Positions 36,456 through 47,246 of a stretch of DNA of 64,000 bases are shown here, one piece after another; the first letter of the stretch is position 1, and every line of letters begins with the position of its first letter. The position numbers were made by a program, and so were the translations under genes. The DNA comes from Arctopsyche grandis (lineage: Eukaryota; Arthropoda; Insecta; Trichoptera; Hydropsychidae): positions 33,621,206-33,685,205 of the forward strand of contig NC_135360.1 in NCBI RefSeq assembly GCF_051622035.1. The letters run 5' to 3'. Under the pieces are notes generated by a model. The model did not search any database, had not been told where the DNA came from, and saw only the letters and a program-made list of their open reading frames with translations.

Positions 36456-37132
36456 TTTTCCAATTTTTCTTTTAGATTTTTTATTATTCTTTTATAATTA
36501 TGTATTTTATGTGTATGTCCTTGTTGAATCTCGGTTCAGTCCTATCTTGTAAATAAAGTTTCCTATATACATTTTGTATTTCTGTTAATTGCCAGTAAGA
36601 CGTGTAGTATGTGTATATTCTAATTAATAAAAATAAAAATAAAAATTGCAAAATATAATTGCAATTTTTATTTTTGATTCGTGCATTTTTGAAAATTTGA
36701 TTTATTTTTTACCCTAGATTTTTAGCGTGATAAAAAAAAAAGATTTTTTTTTTATATATGGGGGGGGGGGGAGGAAAAATTTTTTTTAACCCTGGGGGCC
36801 CCCTTTGACTCCTGGCATGTACTAATTTCAGTCCCAGTCCGCCACTGGATGTAACCATCTTTTTGATATGCCCAGGTTTACCACTAATTACTCATTGAAC
36901 TCAGCTATGTTGAGACTGCACAGAGTTGGAAACGAATTGTCCATGGTCGATTTATTCATTGTTAGTAAATATAACATGAAATCTATTTTATTTAAATATT
37001 TTTTTAATATAATGTAATTTATTTTGTAGTATATGAATGTATGTGTATTTTTCTTTTATATTTCATTTTAATTTTTTTTTCTTTTTCTTTCTCTATTTCC
37101 AACATGTAAAATGGTCAATTTTTTCTTGACCG

Positions 37133-37160
37133 TAAAATAAAATAAAATAAAATAAAAAAT
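37133..37160. repeat. (TAAAA)n 3' tail of the LINE
   Basis: Five or more TAAAA-like units end the LINE, the kind of short 3' repeat used by non-LTR elements lacking poly-A tails. Kelch gene sequence starts about 150 bp later. Confidence 0.75.
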
Positions 37161-37342
37161 AAATTAGACATACATTCTGACCAATATATTATATAAATTC
37201 TAACCAATCTTATATAATTCTGATCACAAACGTATTAAAATCCTGACCCGAAATATGCGAGCCTTTATTAACTATCAGTATATTCAATTTGCAATTAATT
37301 TCATTTTCAGAAGAAGGATTCCGAGAAAAACTAAAAAACAAG

Positions 37343-40300
37343 ATGGTAAAAATCAAGTGGAGATCAGATTTTTCTGCAAAACGATCCAAATATTTTTATG
37401 AGGCTATGATCAAAAAGAAAAAGTATGACGATGTGTCTTTCAAAGTTGGGGACCATAGGTATTTTCATTTGATTTCAACAATAATTTCAACTTCATATTT
37501 AACTTCTAATGATCTCACTTCAAAATTGCAGCTTCTTTGCACATATGATAGTGCTCTCAGCTTGCAGTGAATTCTTTATTGAAAACAAAGACTTGAGTGC
37601 CACTTTTTCTAAATTCGAATTCCCGGTCATCGATGAAATGTTAAAGTTTTGCTGTCTTGGAGAAATTGGTACACGTTGTTTTTATCGAAACGATGTATTT
37701 TTTTTTATTTTCTTTGTGTAATTTTTTAAATATTCTTTCAGATTTAGAAGAAAAGTACCACAAAAAATTTTTAGAACTAGCCAAAGAAATAGAAATTACA
37801 GATAAAATAGCCACTCAATACAATACAATCGATGAAACGAATTGTTTGAAAGTGTTGACATTTTCGGATAATCCAATGTCGATAGACACAGCTTTGGATA
37901 TAACTATAGAAAATTTTAAAACAGTAGGTGTTAATTACATATATAATAAAAAGCATAGCGATTTATTGATATCTTGCATTTTCATATCCGTTTCAGTTGT
38001 ACAAGAACCCAGACTTCCTCGGTCTTCCAGCTTCCTATCTGGTTAAAGTTCTGAAGTCGAATGACATAAATGTAGATTCTGAAGAACAAGTCTTCGACTC
38101 TGTGAAATTGTGGGTGGAACGTGATGTAAAAGAACGTAAAAGTGAATTAGCCGAGCTGTTGGGATCCGTACAGTTTTCGTTACTCTCGATGAAGGTACAT
38201 ATTTCAAAGTTGGTATTTAAAATCTTATATTCCTTGAAATCCATGTGTAATATTATACTTTCAGTTTCTCGTCACGGAAGCCATGAGCGTCTGTTCGTTG
38301 TCTCCAAAGGGTATTGAAATGTTTAAACATCGGATGCGTTCAATTTGCCAAAGTTCAATTAAAAAACAGAGCCTACCCAGGAAAAGTGACAAAATAGTAC
38401 TTATCGGAGGAAATAATGAAAAAGTACACACATACATTCATATTACAGTAATTTGATTGTATGATTTCATCTGATTTCGTTACATGTTGTATTTCAGGAT
38501 GCAAATACCATCGAAATTTACGATGGAAATCAGAAAAATTGGCTCAAGGATGAAAATACACATACTTTCAATAGAACCAACTTTACGTCTCTTCTCGTCG
38601 GAAACTGGATAATGATTATGGGCGGTGTTAAAGAGGAAAATAATATACCAGTCGCTTCCGTAATGGTGCGTACGAACCAAACCAACGAACGGCCTCTGGG
38701 CCAACTTTTTAAACCAGTAGCGTACAAAATTTCTAAATTGAAATTAAATATTAAAATTAAAACTATTATTATTATATTAAAATTAAATTCAAATATCAAA
38801 ATAAAATTATAATCATTATATTAAAATTAAAATAAAACATTGAAAGTTAAAACAGAACATGCACAATTTAAATAAATTTTCGAGATTGACCTAAAATTAG
38901 ATCATCAACAATCACATACAGGTAATCCCCGACTTACGATGTTTTGGCTTACAAAGACACGCACTAAGATCGAAAAAAAATCAAAGAATTATTATTTTTA
39001 CTTCCCCGTAAAGCACAGTTACTGAGAGTATATCATGTATTAGTATGGGTGATCCAACGATCGTCGCTAATTCGGTGTGTTGTCGGTACATCAAACGGAT
39101 TTGTTTATTCTTCAATTGTTTCTCTCGTCGAAATAAATCAAATAAATAAATCAGTTCAGAGGTAAAATTTATCGGATAATGTGTAATTATTAATTTTATT
39201 TCGACGAATGAAAAAAAAACCCTATGACAAATCACTGACATCGTTTTTTTGTCGCATTGATTTCAATCATCGACAGAAGAATACATAGCACGACTTTTAA
39301 GAAATAATAACAAGATTATTTTTCGCTTGTAAGCAGATAAATTATAATATCTCTCTGGTCGTACATGCGTATCGTCGTAATTCAAAACATTGTTGTAATT
39401 CGAAACATCAACGATGATCTTATTTTAGCTCAATCTCGCTCTTTAGCTTAATTTTGATATTTTGATTTCAATTTTTTATTTCGATGTTTTGTATCCTACC
39501 GGTTTAAAAAGTTGGCCCAGAAGCCGTTCGTTGGTTATGTACGTACGCACCATAAGGTTTCAGTGAAGTTGTGGAGTATTTCCAATGATCACATTGATTT
39601 GAATTGAATTTAATTCTTCTCAGGTGAACTATATTGATTTGGAAAATGGTCAGATGAAGTCTTTAGAGCCGTTAAATCATGGTCGTCTGGATTTCTCAGC
39701 AGTGACACTTCCTAATGGTTCGTCCCATGATGTATACGCCATCGGGGGTTTATCAACTTTGGAATATTTGTCATCAGTGGAAAGGCAATCCTAGATATGA
39801 ACATATCATTTCAGTACTGTACTTTGATCGATTGAATTTGAACTTATTGTTAAATTGATTTCGGATAGGTGGAACAGCGAGACAAAGAAGTGGGTCTCGA
39901 TTACTCAATTAATACAGGCTGTGTATTGGCATAGTGCTGCTGTCATCGGCACAGACATTTACGTGACAGGTGGAAAAGAAAAGAAGATAAAGAAAAAGAA
40001 TACATTTAAAACAATCAATGCAGTGCAAAAGTACTCAGTAAAGTCTAATTCTTGGACCAATTGCACTCCTATGAACGAAAACAGAGAAAACCATTCAGTA
40101 AGTGTCTTTTAACCTTTTGAGTGCTGACGTCTTTTCAGTTGAAAGCCCGCCACGCTAGAAATTTCGCCAACATTTCCAACTAGAATTCTTTAGAAATCCA
40201 ATAGAAATCAGGTATAAAAATTGTAGCTAAACCCAGATAGACCCTAGATCACTACCCTAGATATCTATCACCAAGGATTTCGAGTTTTATTAAGGTGGGT

Positions 40301-40765
40301 TTAGACTCTCTAATATATCTTGCAACAATATAAAATGAACAAAAGAAGTCTATTAAGAGGGTTGGACACCAGCGCCTTGTCCATACAAACGTATTACACT
40401 TTGCTTTCCTCAATTATGGCACTAGAGAAATTATTTTTTAATATACTATGGATATCCAGCGCATAGGCATGTTTCTATCTTTTTAATTTTTTGATTAGTT
40501 ATTTTCTATAGGAGCTAGGAGCCACCAAACATCTATAAAATCACCTCGTTTTTACACCCACAAAAAAAATCGAGCGTACTAATTTAACGGTTGATTTTTA
40601 AAAATATACGAAAACACAAACATAGAAAATATCTTTCTTATACCGATGATGCAAGTTTTTTTTAAATTGGTCCAGTTTCAGAGAAGAAAACTGGAGAAAA
40701 CGAAACCTCGATTTTGTCGATTTAAAATAGGTATTATCTGGTCGAGGCGCAACTGTCGCATTCAC

Positions 40766-40842
<77 letters not shown>

Positions 40843-42666
40843 TGATATATATTATCGCATTTACTCAATATATGTATATATCGAAGAAAGGAACGGCAAC
40901 AAAATTTAGGTTTCGGGTATCCAGCCCTCTTGATGTATGTATTTTTCCAAAACTAGTTCCATCTTCTTCATTGTTGTTAAAATGTAATGCTCACAATCTA
41001 AATTCCAAGCCACAATCTAAAATACTCGGCAGCTAGGGATTTCCATCAAGTAATTTTGCTATGGTTATAAATTCAGAAATTCCGGTGTCAACGAGTCTTC
41101 ATAAACGTTGACAAATGAATGACACGGATTACATGACCCACGTTCAATTCATTTTTTTTTCAATGCTACCTATAAAGGCTTAGCAGGTAGTGGTCTTGTT
41201 TACTTTGTACATGCTCAATATACAACGCCTATCGACGTATTGCAACCCTTTTAATGGCGAAAACACACTGAGTCGTATGGGACGTCGTGTGTCCTTGGCT
41301 TCCGGCTGTGCACGTGCAAAATATTCGAATATATGTATTTAGGAAGTCGCACGTGTATGCGTATCCATATGCAAGCAAGGATAAATACAGGATAAAATAT
41401 CACCGAAAGCACTGTGTACCATGAATGTGAAAGGGATCAGTGCCGGTTTTAGGGGGGGGACTGGTTCGGGCGGCGCCCGACGGCACCGAAGGCGCTTTAA
41501 AATTTAAAATTACGGCGCCAAAGACCCTAAAAAATTTTAAATTAGAATGCCAAAGGCGAAACTTAAATTGATTATTTGAAATTTAAACTTATCTCCCGTC
41601 TACAATGTCACAAAATAATTTGTCACAATTTTCTAGGGGCGCTTAGAAAAAATTAGCCGAGGGCACCATAGGGTGTAAGGCCGGCACCGAGTGGGATAGG
41701 GGTTAGTAGTTTGGGAGATAATTGATATTTAATAATTGACTATTAAAATTTTCAGTCCGATTCAGTTAGTGGTTTGGGAGATAATTTAATTCAAAAACTT
41801 AAAAAAAAGGACACCTATAAGGGGAGGTACCATTTCCGGTCATTTTAAAAATTTGAAAAAAAATTACATCGTGTCGATAACAATTTCAGTAACCGATACT
41901 AAGTTTTAGTTCGATAGGACTAACAGTTTTCAAAAATTCCCAAAATACACAGACACACACACACATTTTTTCTAGATCATGAAAACGTGATCAGTGATTG
42001 ATTCCGAGTTCGAATTTTCCCATAATCACAAAACTAAATTAAGTAAAAAAAACACGTACCACGTCCCACTCTGTGTGTTTTCGCTCTAACACTCGGTTAG
42101 TTCGCCGAGCGTGTAGATGCAAATTCCTAGTCGCGACCCATCTACACATTCGAGAGCAGGTAGTTCGCTGCATTTGGGAATACTATCATGATATTTATTA
42201 ATTGCTATTAGCGACTATCATGAAATTGAAACCAACTGTTTTTAGAGCATCACTATCAAGGGGAAGCTTTATGTCGCTGGGGGAAGAAATAACACGCAAA
42301 AATTTTTAGCCAGTGTTGAGTCATATGATCCTGATAAGAATTTGTGGACGCCTTATTGCAACCTGCCGAATCCAGCATATGGATTCAGCCTCTGTTTTTA
42401 TCGAAACAATCTACTTTTCATTGGTGAGTTTTTGTGTTGGACTAAATTTGACTTGGCTCTTAACTATTTCTAATTGTTTGGTGTAATAATCCTCAGGTGG
42501 ACTAGATGAAACTAGTTATCCAATGAACAACGCTTGGCAATACGACGAGATGAATAAAGTTTGGAATGTTTTCCCAAGAACACACAAAAGTAGACGTCAA
42601 ACAGTCGCAATCTTTATACCACATGATTCAATTGTATATCCTAAAAAAGATGTACCGTCAAATTGA
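37343..42666 (+). CDS. BTB-BACK-Kelch protein, plus-strand paralogue
   Basis: Ten exons: 37343-37458, 37532-37668, 37742-37923, 37997-38194, 38265-38423, 38498-38659, 39624-39784, 39869-40097, 42246-42423 and 42497-42666. They give a 563-aa frame with the same exon phases as the minus-strand paralogue. BTB: FFAHMIVLSACSEFFIEN and LKFCCLGEI. BACK: INVDSEEQVFDSVKLWVE. Kelch blades: KIVLIGGNNEK, EIYDGNQKNW, YAIGGLSTLEYLSSVER, DIYVTGGKEKK, KGKLYVAGGRNN and the last blade NNAWQYDEMNKVW. The presumed role is Cullin-3 substrate adaptor. Exon 1 stays open upstream to an acceptor at 37310 (EEGFREKLKNK before the ATG), so an extra 5' exon probably exists and may have been separated by the LINE. Intron 7 has a GC donor. 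Introns 6 and 8 contain MITEs. Confidence 0.85.
38664..39552. mobile_element. PIF/Harbinger-like element in a kelch intron
   Basis: The left end TGGTGCGTACGAACC continues with ACCAACGAACGGCC and CTGGGCCAACTTTTTAAACC. The right end carries the reverse complement (GGTTTAAAAAGTTGGCCCAG down to CGTACGCACCA). TAA is duplicated at both sides (38661-38663, 39553-39555). Its left end lies four bases after the exon 6 donor site. No transposase was recognised. Confidence 0.75.
40355..40932. mobile_element. Dispersed family B element, full copy with inverted ends
   Basis: It begins TTAAGAGGGTTGGACACCAG and ends GTATCCAGCCCTCTTGA, a short inverted terminal match. It includes an (AT)n run at 40769-40837. 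The left 300 bp match 21019-21325 in the other kelch gene. It lies in intron 8 of the plus-strand kelch gene. Confidence 0.65.
40769..40837. repeat. (AT)n microsatellite
   Basis: Pure AT dinucleotide run inside the family B element. Frames reading IYIYIY here are artefacts. Confidence 0.95.
41438..41689. mobile_element. hAT MITE, 252 bp, CAGTGCCGG family
   Basis: Ends CAGTGCCGGTTTTAG and GTAAGGCCGGCACCG form short inverted repeats. Flanks AAAGGGAT and AGTGGGAT match at six of eight positions. The interior repeats GGCGCCAAAG-like words and TTTAAAATTTAAAATTA. It is a relative of the 61087-61268 element and lies in intron 8 of the plus-strand kelch gene. Confidence 0.65.
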
Positions 42667-43043
42667 ATTTAGGTTTAGGTCATGACAATAAAAAATACTG
42701 ATACTTTAATTAGGATTATGTTATATTTCATTTTGTCATGAAATTTTGAATAAATAGAATGTCAATACATTTACATATATATGTATGTAGTTTCATTTCT
42801 TAACAAATTCAAGTCGAACGTTCAATCCACTGTGAAAAAAGCTCCACATTTAATAGTGTTGTACCGGGGACGCGACAATTGATTCAATTCCAAAAGTTTC
42901 AACGACACAATGTACGTTATTCGCTTGAACGTTATTTCCGTGGATATTTTGTCGCATGAACCATTTGTCGCGTGTACATTTTGTCAGTGCACCAATTGTC
43001 GGGTACATTATGTCGTTGAACCTTTTGGAAGTGAACTAATTGT
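42667..43043. other. Downstream of the kelch gene; TTGTCG-rich quasi-repeat
   Basis: An AATAAA-type signal (42751) follows the stop and could end the kelch transcript. From about 42850 to 43045 short words such as ATTTTGTCGCATGAACC, ATTTGTCGCGTG and AATTGTCGGGTAC recur every 15-20 bp, a degenerate tandem pattern. No gene is present. Confidence 0.5.
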
Positions 43044-43200
43044 CGCGTAACCTGTTGTACCCGATGAAACATCATCGCATGGGTGTTGGCATATTAAGTT
43101 ATTAAATAAACAATAATTAAAAGAAATGTGTCGGTCCTGTGATCGAGATCCGCACGCCGTCGAATTTTTTTCAAATATATTTATTTATTTATTTATTTAA
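43044..43200. repeat. Dispersed repeat family C, copy 1 (SINE-like)
   Basis: GTTGTACCCGATGAAACATC, then GGGTGTTGGCATATTAAG and AAAGAAATGTGTCGGTCCTG, match 63841-64000. The word GATCGAGATCC here corresponds to GTTCGATCC in the other copy and may be a decayed B-box, so a tRNA-derived SINE is possible. Confidence 0.6.
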
Positions 43201-43344
43201 GGCGGTAAATGCAAACAGTACATATATACAGAAGTTTTTTTTCTTTTGTTATTAAATTCGTTCGTTTTATTGGCATTGTTTTAGATGTTACGTAAATATG
43301 TATGTCGAATCGAAACGACTATTATAGTACGGCGAGCGTCATCT

Positions 43345-43900
43345 CAGATACACAGAGAGACACACAGAATACCGATACATATATATGACGATGTCAAGCT
43401 GTTTTTCATCAAGCAGAAAAATATGCAATTCTTATTGATCAGCAAAAACATTTCGAACGAATATTTAAACGAATCGATGATTGGTGCCACTTTAGTATGC
43501 GGTCTACCCTCACATATGTATCTAATTTACTATGCGATCTACCTTCACGTTTTTACTTTAATGTGCGGTATCACTGTCTCAATTCTAATCTTAAATGGAT
43601 AGAGTCAACCCTAACTTCACCTAACCTAACCTAACCTTAAATAAATAGATGTTGGCTGCTAAGATAGTTTTTTTTTTGTGAAAATATTAATAAAATAAAA
43701 CTTAAAAAAAGATATCTTAACAGCCAACACCTATTTATTTAAGGGCCAGTTAAGGTTAGGTTAAGTTAGGGTTGGATACACAGACAGACACACAGAATAC
43801 CGATATCATATACATATGTATATACATATGATGATGTCATGCTTTTTTTCAGCAGGCAGAAAAAAAATGCGATTATTATTGATCAGCAAGAGCATTTCTT
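43345..43900. repeat. Palindromic TTAGG-bearing element flanked by direct repeats
   Basis: ACAGAATACCGATA and GATCAGCAA sequences at 43345-43460 recur in the same orientation at 43785-43900. Between them, CCTAACCTAACC, then TAAATAGATGTTGGCTGCTAAGA, is mirrored by TCTTAACAGCCAACACC and AGGTTAGGTT (about 43605-43775). The left unique part (GGTGCCACTTTAGTATGCGG) also begins the element at 47247. Confidence 0.65.
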
Positions 43901-45859
43901 CTCTAGGTTCATAAACAAAGCTGTTCGACCAATCGAAATCGAGATTTAGAGCTAACCTATTGCAAAAACTATTGAAATGAAATAGATCTATTATTAAAAG
44001 CTTCCTCTATCTCATATTTGATTTATAAATTAACAACTATTCATTCACGTGTCTGAACACATGCCTTTCGCAAAAAAAAAAAAACCAAAACAACATTAAG
44101 TGTTCACACAAATACTCATACTTTGCTTATTTTTGCGCACTCATTCGCGAAATGACTCATTCAACATTTCACACAATAATTTTCAGTTTTAGTTTAAAAC
44201 GTTTAGAATTTATTTAGGACGTACGAGCCAATGACGTAGCTCATATTTCAGCGTGAATTATTGCAAATTTCACGGCAAATCAGCGAAACGACAAACTCTA
44301 TTTTGAAGGTTCATTGATATTGTAAACACTTAAATCTACATCATAATGTTTTTATATGCATTTCTCTTGCTGAAATTTCGAATGTTTAAATATAATTTAT
44401 ATTGTGTGTATGTATATGTATACGTAGAAGGAAAAAATCATATTTACATGTCATTAGACACGTTTCAAATACGTTTACACTCGAACTTTCCTTTCCGCGA
44501 ATTATTTCTACTCTTTATATCATATATGATACTCGGAAACTATTTTCACTCACAATTTAGATGAGTTTGTTCGTGGAAATATTTCCATCGTCTCTGACTT
44601 GTTTTTCAAACTTCAGGCACTTTAAAATGCAATATAAAATCTTAACTACATTCATAAGGTCCAAATTTCAGAGTATAGTTTTTGTCGACTTTTTTTCACC
44701 ACGTCACCACGTTTGTTCAAATTTTCAGCTTCCGAATTGTTTCTGTGAGGATATCTAAAAAATCAAGTATATGGATGTTCTCATTGAGCAGTTAAAATAG
44801 AACATTTGTGAAGAAATTCAATCGCCAGAACCTTAAGAAAGAGCTCGATGAGCAATGTTATAAAATGTGCAAACGAAAAAGCCTTACTTTGCGAAGCGGC
44901 AAATATATATCATTCAAAAGATATCATATTTTATGTATACAGAAATAAATCTCCACATATTCAATATTTATTGTATGTAATATCATTGAAATTGGTGTGT
45001 TATTAAAAAAGTTATTGACTTCTCAAACCCTACTTTAATATTTGGCCCACTTTGTACTTGGCTTTATTGCAATGAGCTTTTTGAGCCATGGGACAGGGTC
45101 TTAGCAAATATAATAAAAACGGGGGATAGGATATAGCCAAATTTATTGCAATGTGTTTATTTTTTTATTGTTTATTTATTTAAATTAGTATCTATTGATC
45201 TTGTTGAATATCCCTGACCGAGAAATTTCGTATGACCTACACACGTACAGACCGGTTTCTTGGATTGATTCTCTCGACAGACGCGAATCGCACACAATCG
45301 ACATTTGAAATCAGTCTAATTGCACTTCAGACCCAAATTTGTGATGCAACATGACACATAAGACCGAGTACACACTAGGAACATTTAAATATTCACACAA
45401 AAACATCGATTGTTCAAATGATAATAAAGAAAATCGTTCCACTTTGACGCGGGGCGATTTTAACCGCTAGTTCGTTGACAGTCTGACTTGTTTTTTTTTT
45501 TTTTTTTGTTTGAAAGCTATCTTTGAGGTCGAAGAAATTTATTATAACGAAACAATATATGTTTAAATATATTTAAATTTTCATGGGGTTCTAAAGTTTT
45601 ATTATTATTATATAAAAATTAATCGCAGAGTTGAATGAACAGAGATGAAGTGTATATATATATAATATGTAATATATAGGGAGAGATTTACAACGGTAAA
45701 CGGTACTTGCATGTATGTACATATATGGGTTCTGGTTATATCATAGATATGTATATATGTATCATACATACAATGCAAGCTGCAGTAATACTCATGCGTA
45801 TATCTTCGTTGCAACAATTCTGCAACTTTACATATTTATTTATTTTTACGTACATATAT
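43901..45859. other. AT-rich region without a recognised gene
   Basis: Open frames near 44346-44758 (72 and 65 codons) lack splice partners, family features and non-random codon use, and are left out. A T run at 45490-45508 and ACATACATATG microsatellites occur. No structured repeat was noted. Confidence 0.45.
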
Positions 45860-46287
45860 ACCAGGAAGGCTCGACAGGAAGACCCCAATGCGCCTTCCTG
45901 CACAATTAATTACAAACAATGCAGCATTTTATTATTAAATAAATCACTGCATTTCCAGAAGCTGAAGAACACGCAATAACAATTAATTAATTAATTAATT
46001 ACAGAATTAATCCATTGAGACATCTATGGATTTAGGTTTTGAACATAATTTTTACAAATTATACACACAATAAATACAGAAGATTTGTGACAACTGGAAA
46101 GATGATTATTTTGCTAATTTTGAGGAACCGGTTGAACAATGATCAGATAAGATTGGCAAACTCTGATAAGAAACGATCGATTTGGAGTCACAAATACCCC
46201 CAAATCTAACCAGCAGTGTGGCGGATCGAACCCACTGATCACTTGGTGCTAAACATACACGCTACCATTAAGCCATATTGCTGGCTA
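45860..46287 (-). mobile_element. tRNA-derived SINE, reverse copy
   Basis: Read on the minus strand, the head at about 46287 has an A-box-like TGGCTTAATGGTAGCG and the B-box GGGTTCGATCC. The family body follows (TGGTTAGATTTGGGGGTA, CAAATCGATCGTTTC, CATAGATGTCTC). The distal part carries the inverted words CCAGGAAGG and CCTTCCTGG. Confidence 0.75.
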
Positions 46288-46530
46288 TAGTATATATAAA
46301 AAATCTAATAACAATTAACCTAGTGAAGTATGATATGAATGCGAAACTTAGACATTGTATAAAGTTCAATGCAATCTTATATGTTCGGAATAGCAAGGAA
46401 AGACAGGAAGTGAAACAAATGTGTGGAAGGTATTATTTTTATATATAATTTTATATATTTTTTTAATCAATCATGCACAATCGTCTTATGGATCGCTCCA
46501 ATACGACAAATATAATACATATACAGATTA

Positions 46531-46534
<4 letters not shown>

Positions 46535-46600
<66 letters not shown>
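46535..46600. repeat. (AT)n microsatellite
   Basis: Pure AT dinucleotide run flanked by AT-rich sequence with no supported gene between 46288 and 46960. Confidence 0.95.
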
Positions 46601-46602
<2 letters not shown>

Positions 46603-46968
46603 TAAATAATTATTATATATTTTACATTAAACACGACATCTATGGTCAAATATTGAACAAAGGCATTGTAAGCATTATACGAGGTAAAAACGATCGACAT
46701 CTATGGACAAATTTGCAGTATTTATATAAGTCGGCGAATAATGGAGATGCTAAATAGCTCGAATTTTGTGAAATAAATAGGACAGGGAAGCCAATTTTTA
46801 GGTAAAGCTTCAATGAAAATCGGATAAATTGGTAATCTCTGATCTGATGAAATTAGTTGAAGTTTTTTAGAAATTATCTCAAAATATATTTATTTGCAAC
46901 GATATTATCACTTTGATGTGAAGTGATGCCTCATTTTAAGCCCAACACATCGATGCATTAGTCATGAG

Positions 46969-47112
46969 TAGAGCCCGGAATCTGAAGGGGCTGTTTATTG
47001 TTCAAAGATTGTAAATGCATTGTTAAAGGTTTGCCGAACCTTTTTTACAAAGGATTTACAACAATGGAACAATAGGCGGCACGTTTCCGGCCCCTTCAGA
47101 TTCCGACCTCTA
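46969..47112. mobile_element. hAT MITE, 144 bp
   Basis: TAGAGCCCGGAATCTGAAGG at the left pairs with CCTTCAGATTCCGACCTCTA at the right. The 8-bp target duplication GTCATGAG is exact (46961-46968 and 47113-47120). The interior has the paired words AAAGGTTT and AACCTTTTTT. No coding capacity. Confidence 0.85.
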
Positions 47113-47246
47113 GTCATGAGAAGAAGATGTGCACGTTTATAATAAGTTTCGTCTAGTCTTTTTCAAATTTGACATGGCTTGGTTTATAATTTGAAGTAGA
47201 TATGTATGTAGATGGTAATAATTTCTACATATTTAAACGAATGGAT

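Larger units (their letters stand above)
28862..36847 (+). mobile_element. hAT transposon, 7,986 bp, apparently complete
   Basis: Perfect 14-bp terminal inverted repeats (CAGTGGCGGACTGG) bound the element. The 8-bp target duplication GATGTAAC is exact (28854-28861 and 36848-36855). It contains one transposase gene at 33621-36455. A donor AAG|GTAAGT at 29997 and an acceptor (GATTTTCAG) at 33601 suggest a long intron in the 5' UTR. Exact ends plus an open transposase imply recent insertion. Confidence 0.9.
26408..37165 (+). mobile_element. Non-LTR retrotransposon (Jockey/CR1-like), frameshifted and split by a hAT insertion
   Basis: Endonuclease part: 26410-26870 with FGCVYIPPSSD, FLITGDFNLPNLDW, RVLDLVFSN and DGHHPPLD; its N-terminus is missing. 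A linker continues in another frame (27125-27520). Reverse transcriptase runs from about 27499 (KSAGPDNIPPIFIK) through MPLHKNGDKHTVMNYRP, DFSKAFDKVD, SGVPQGSHMGPVLFN and the catalytic LLFADDLKIF to 28724. After another shift, the C-terminal tail GLLNGTIKCSDLVSL and VPGRSIRCN is interrupted at 28854 by the hAT element. It resumes at 36848 as HLFDMPRFTTNYSLNSAMLR and stops near 37018. A TAAAA tail follows (37133-37160). At least three frameshifts make it non-functional. Confidence 0.85.
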
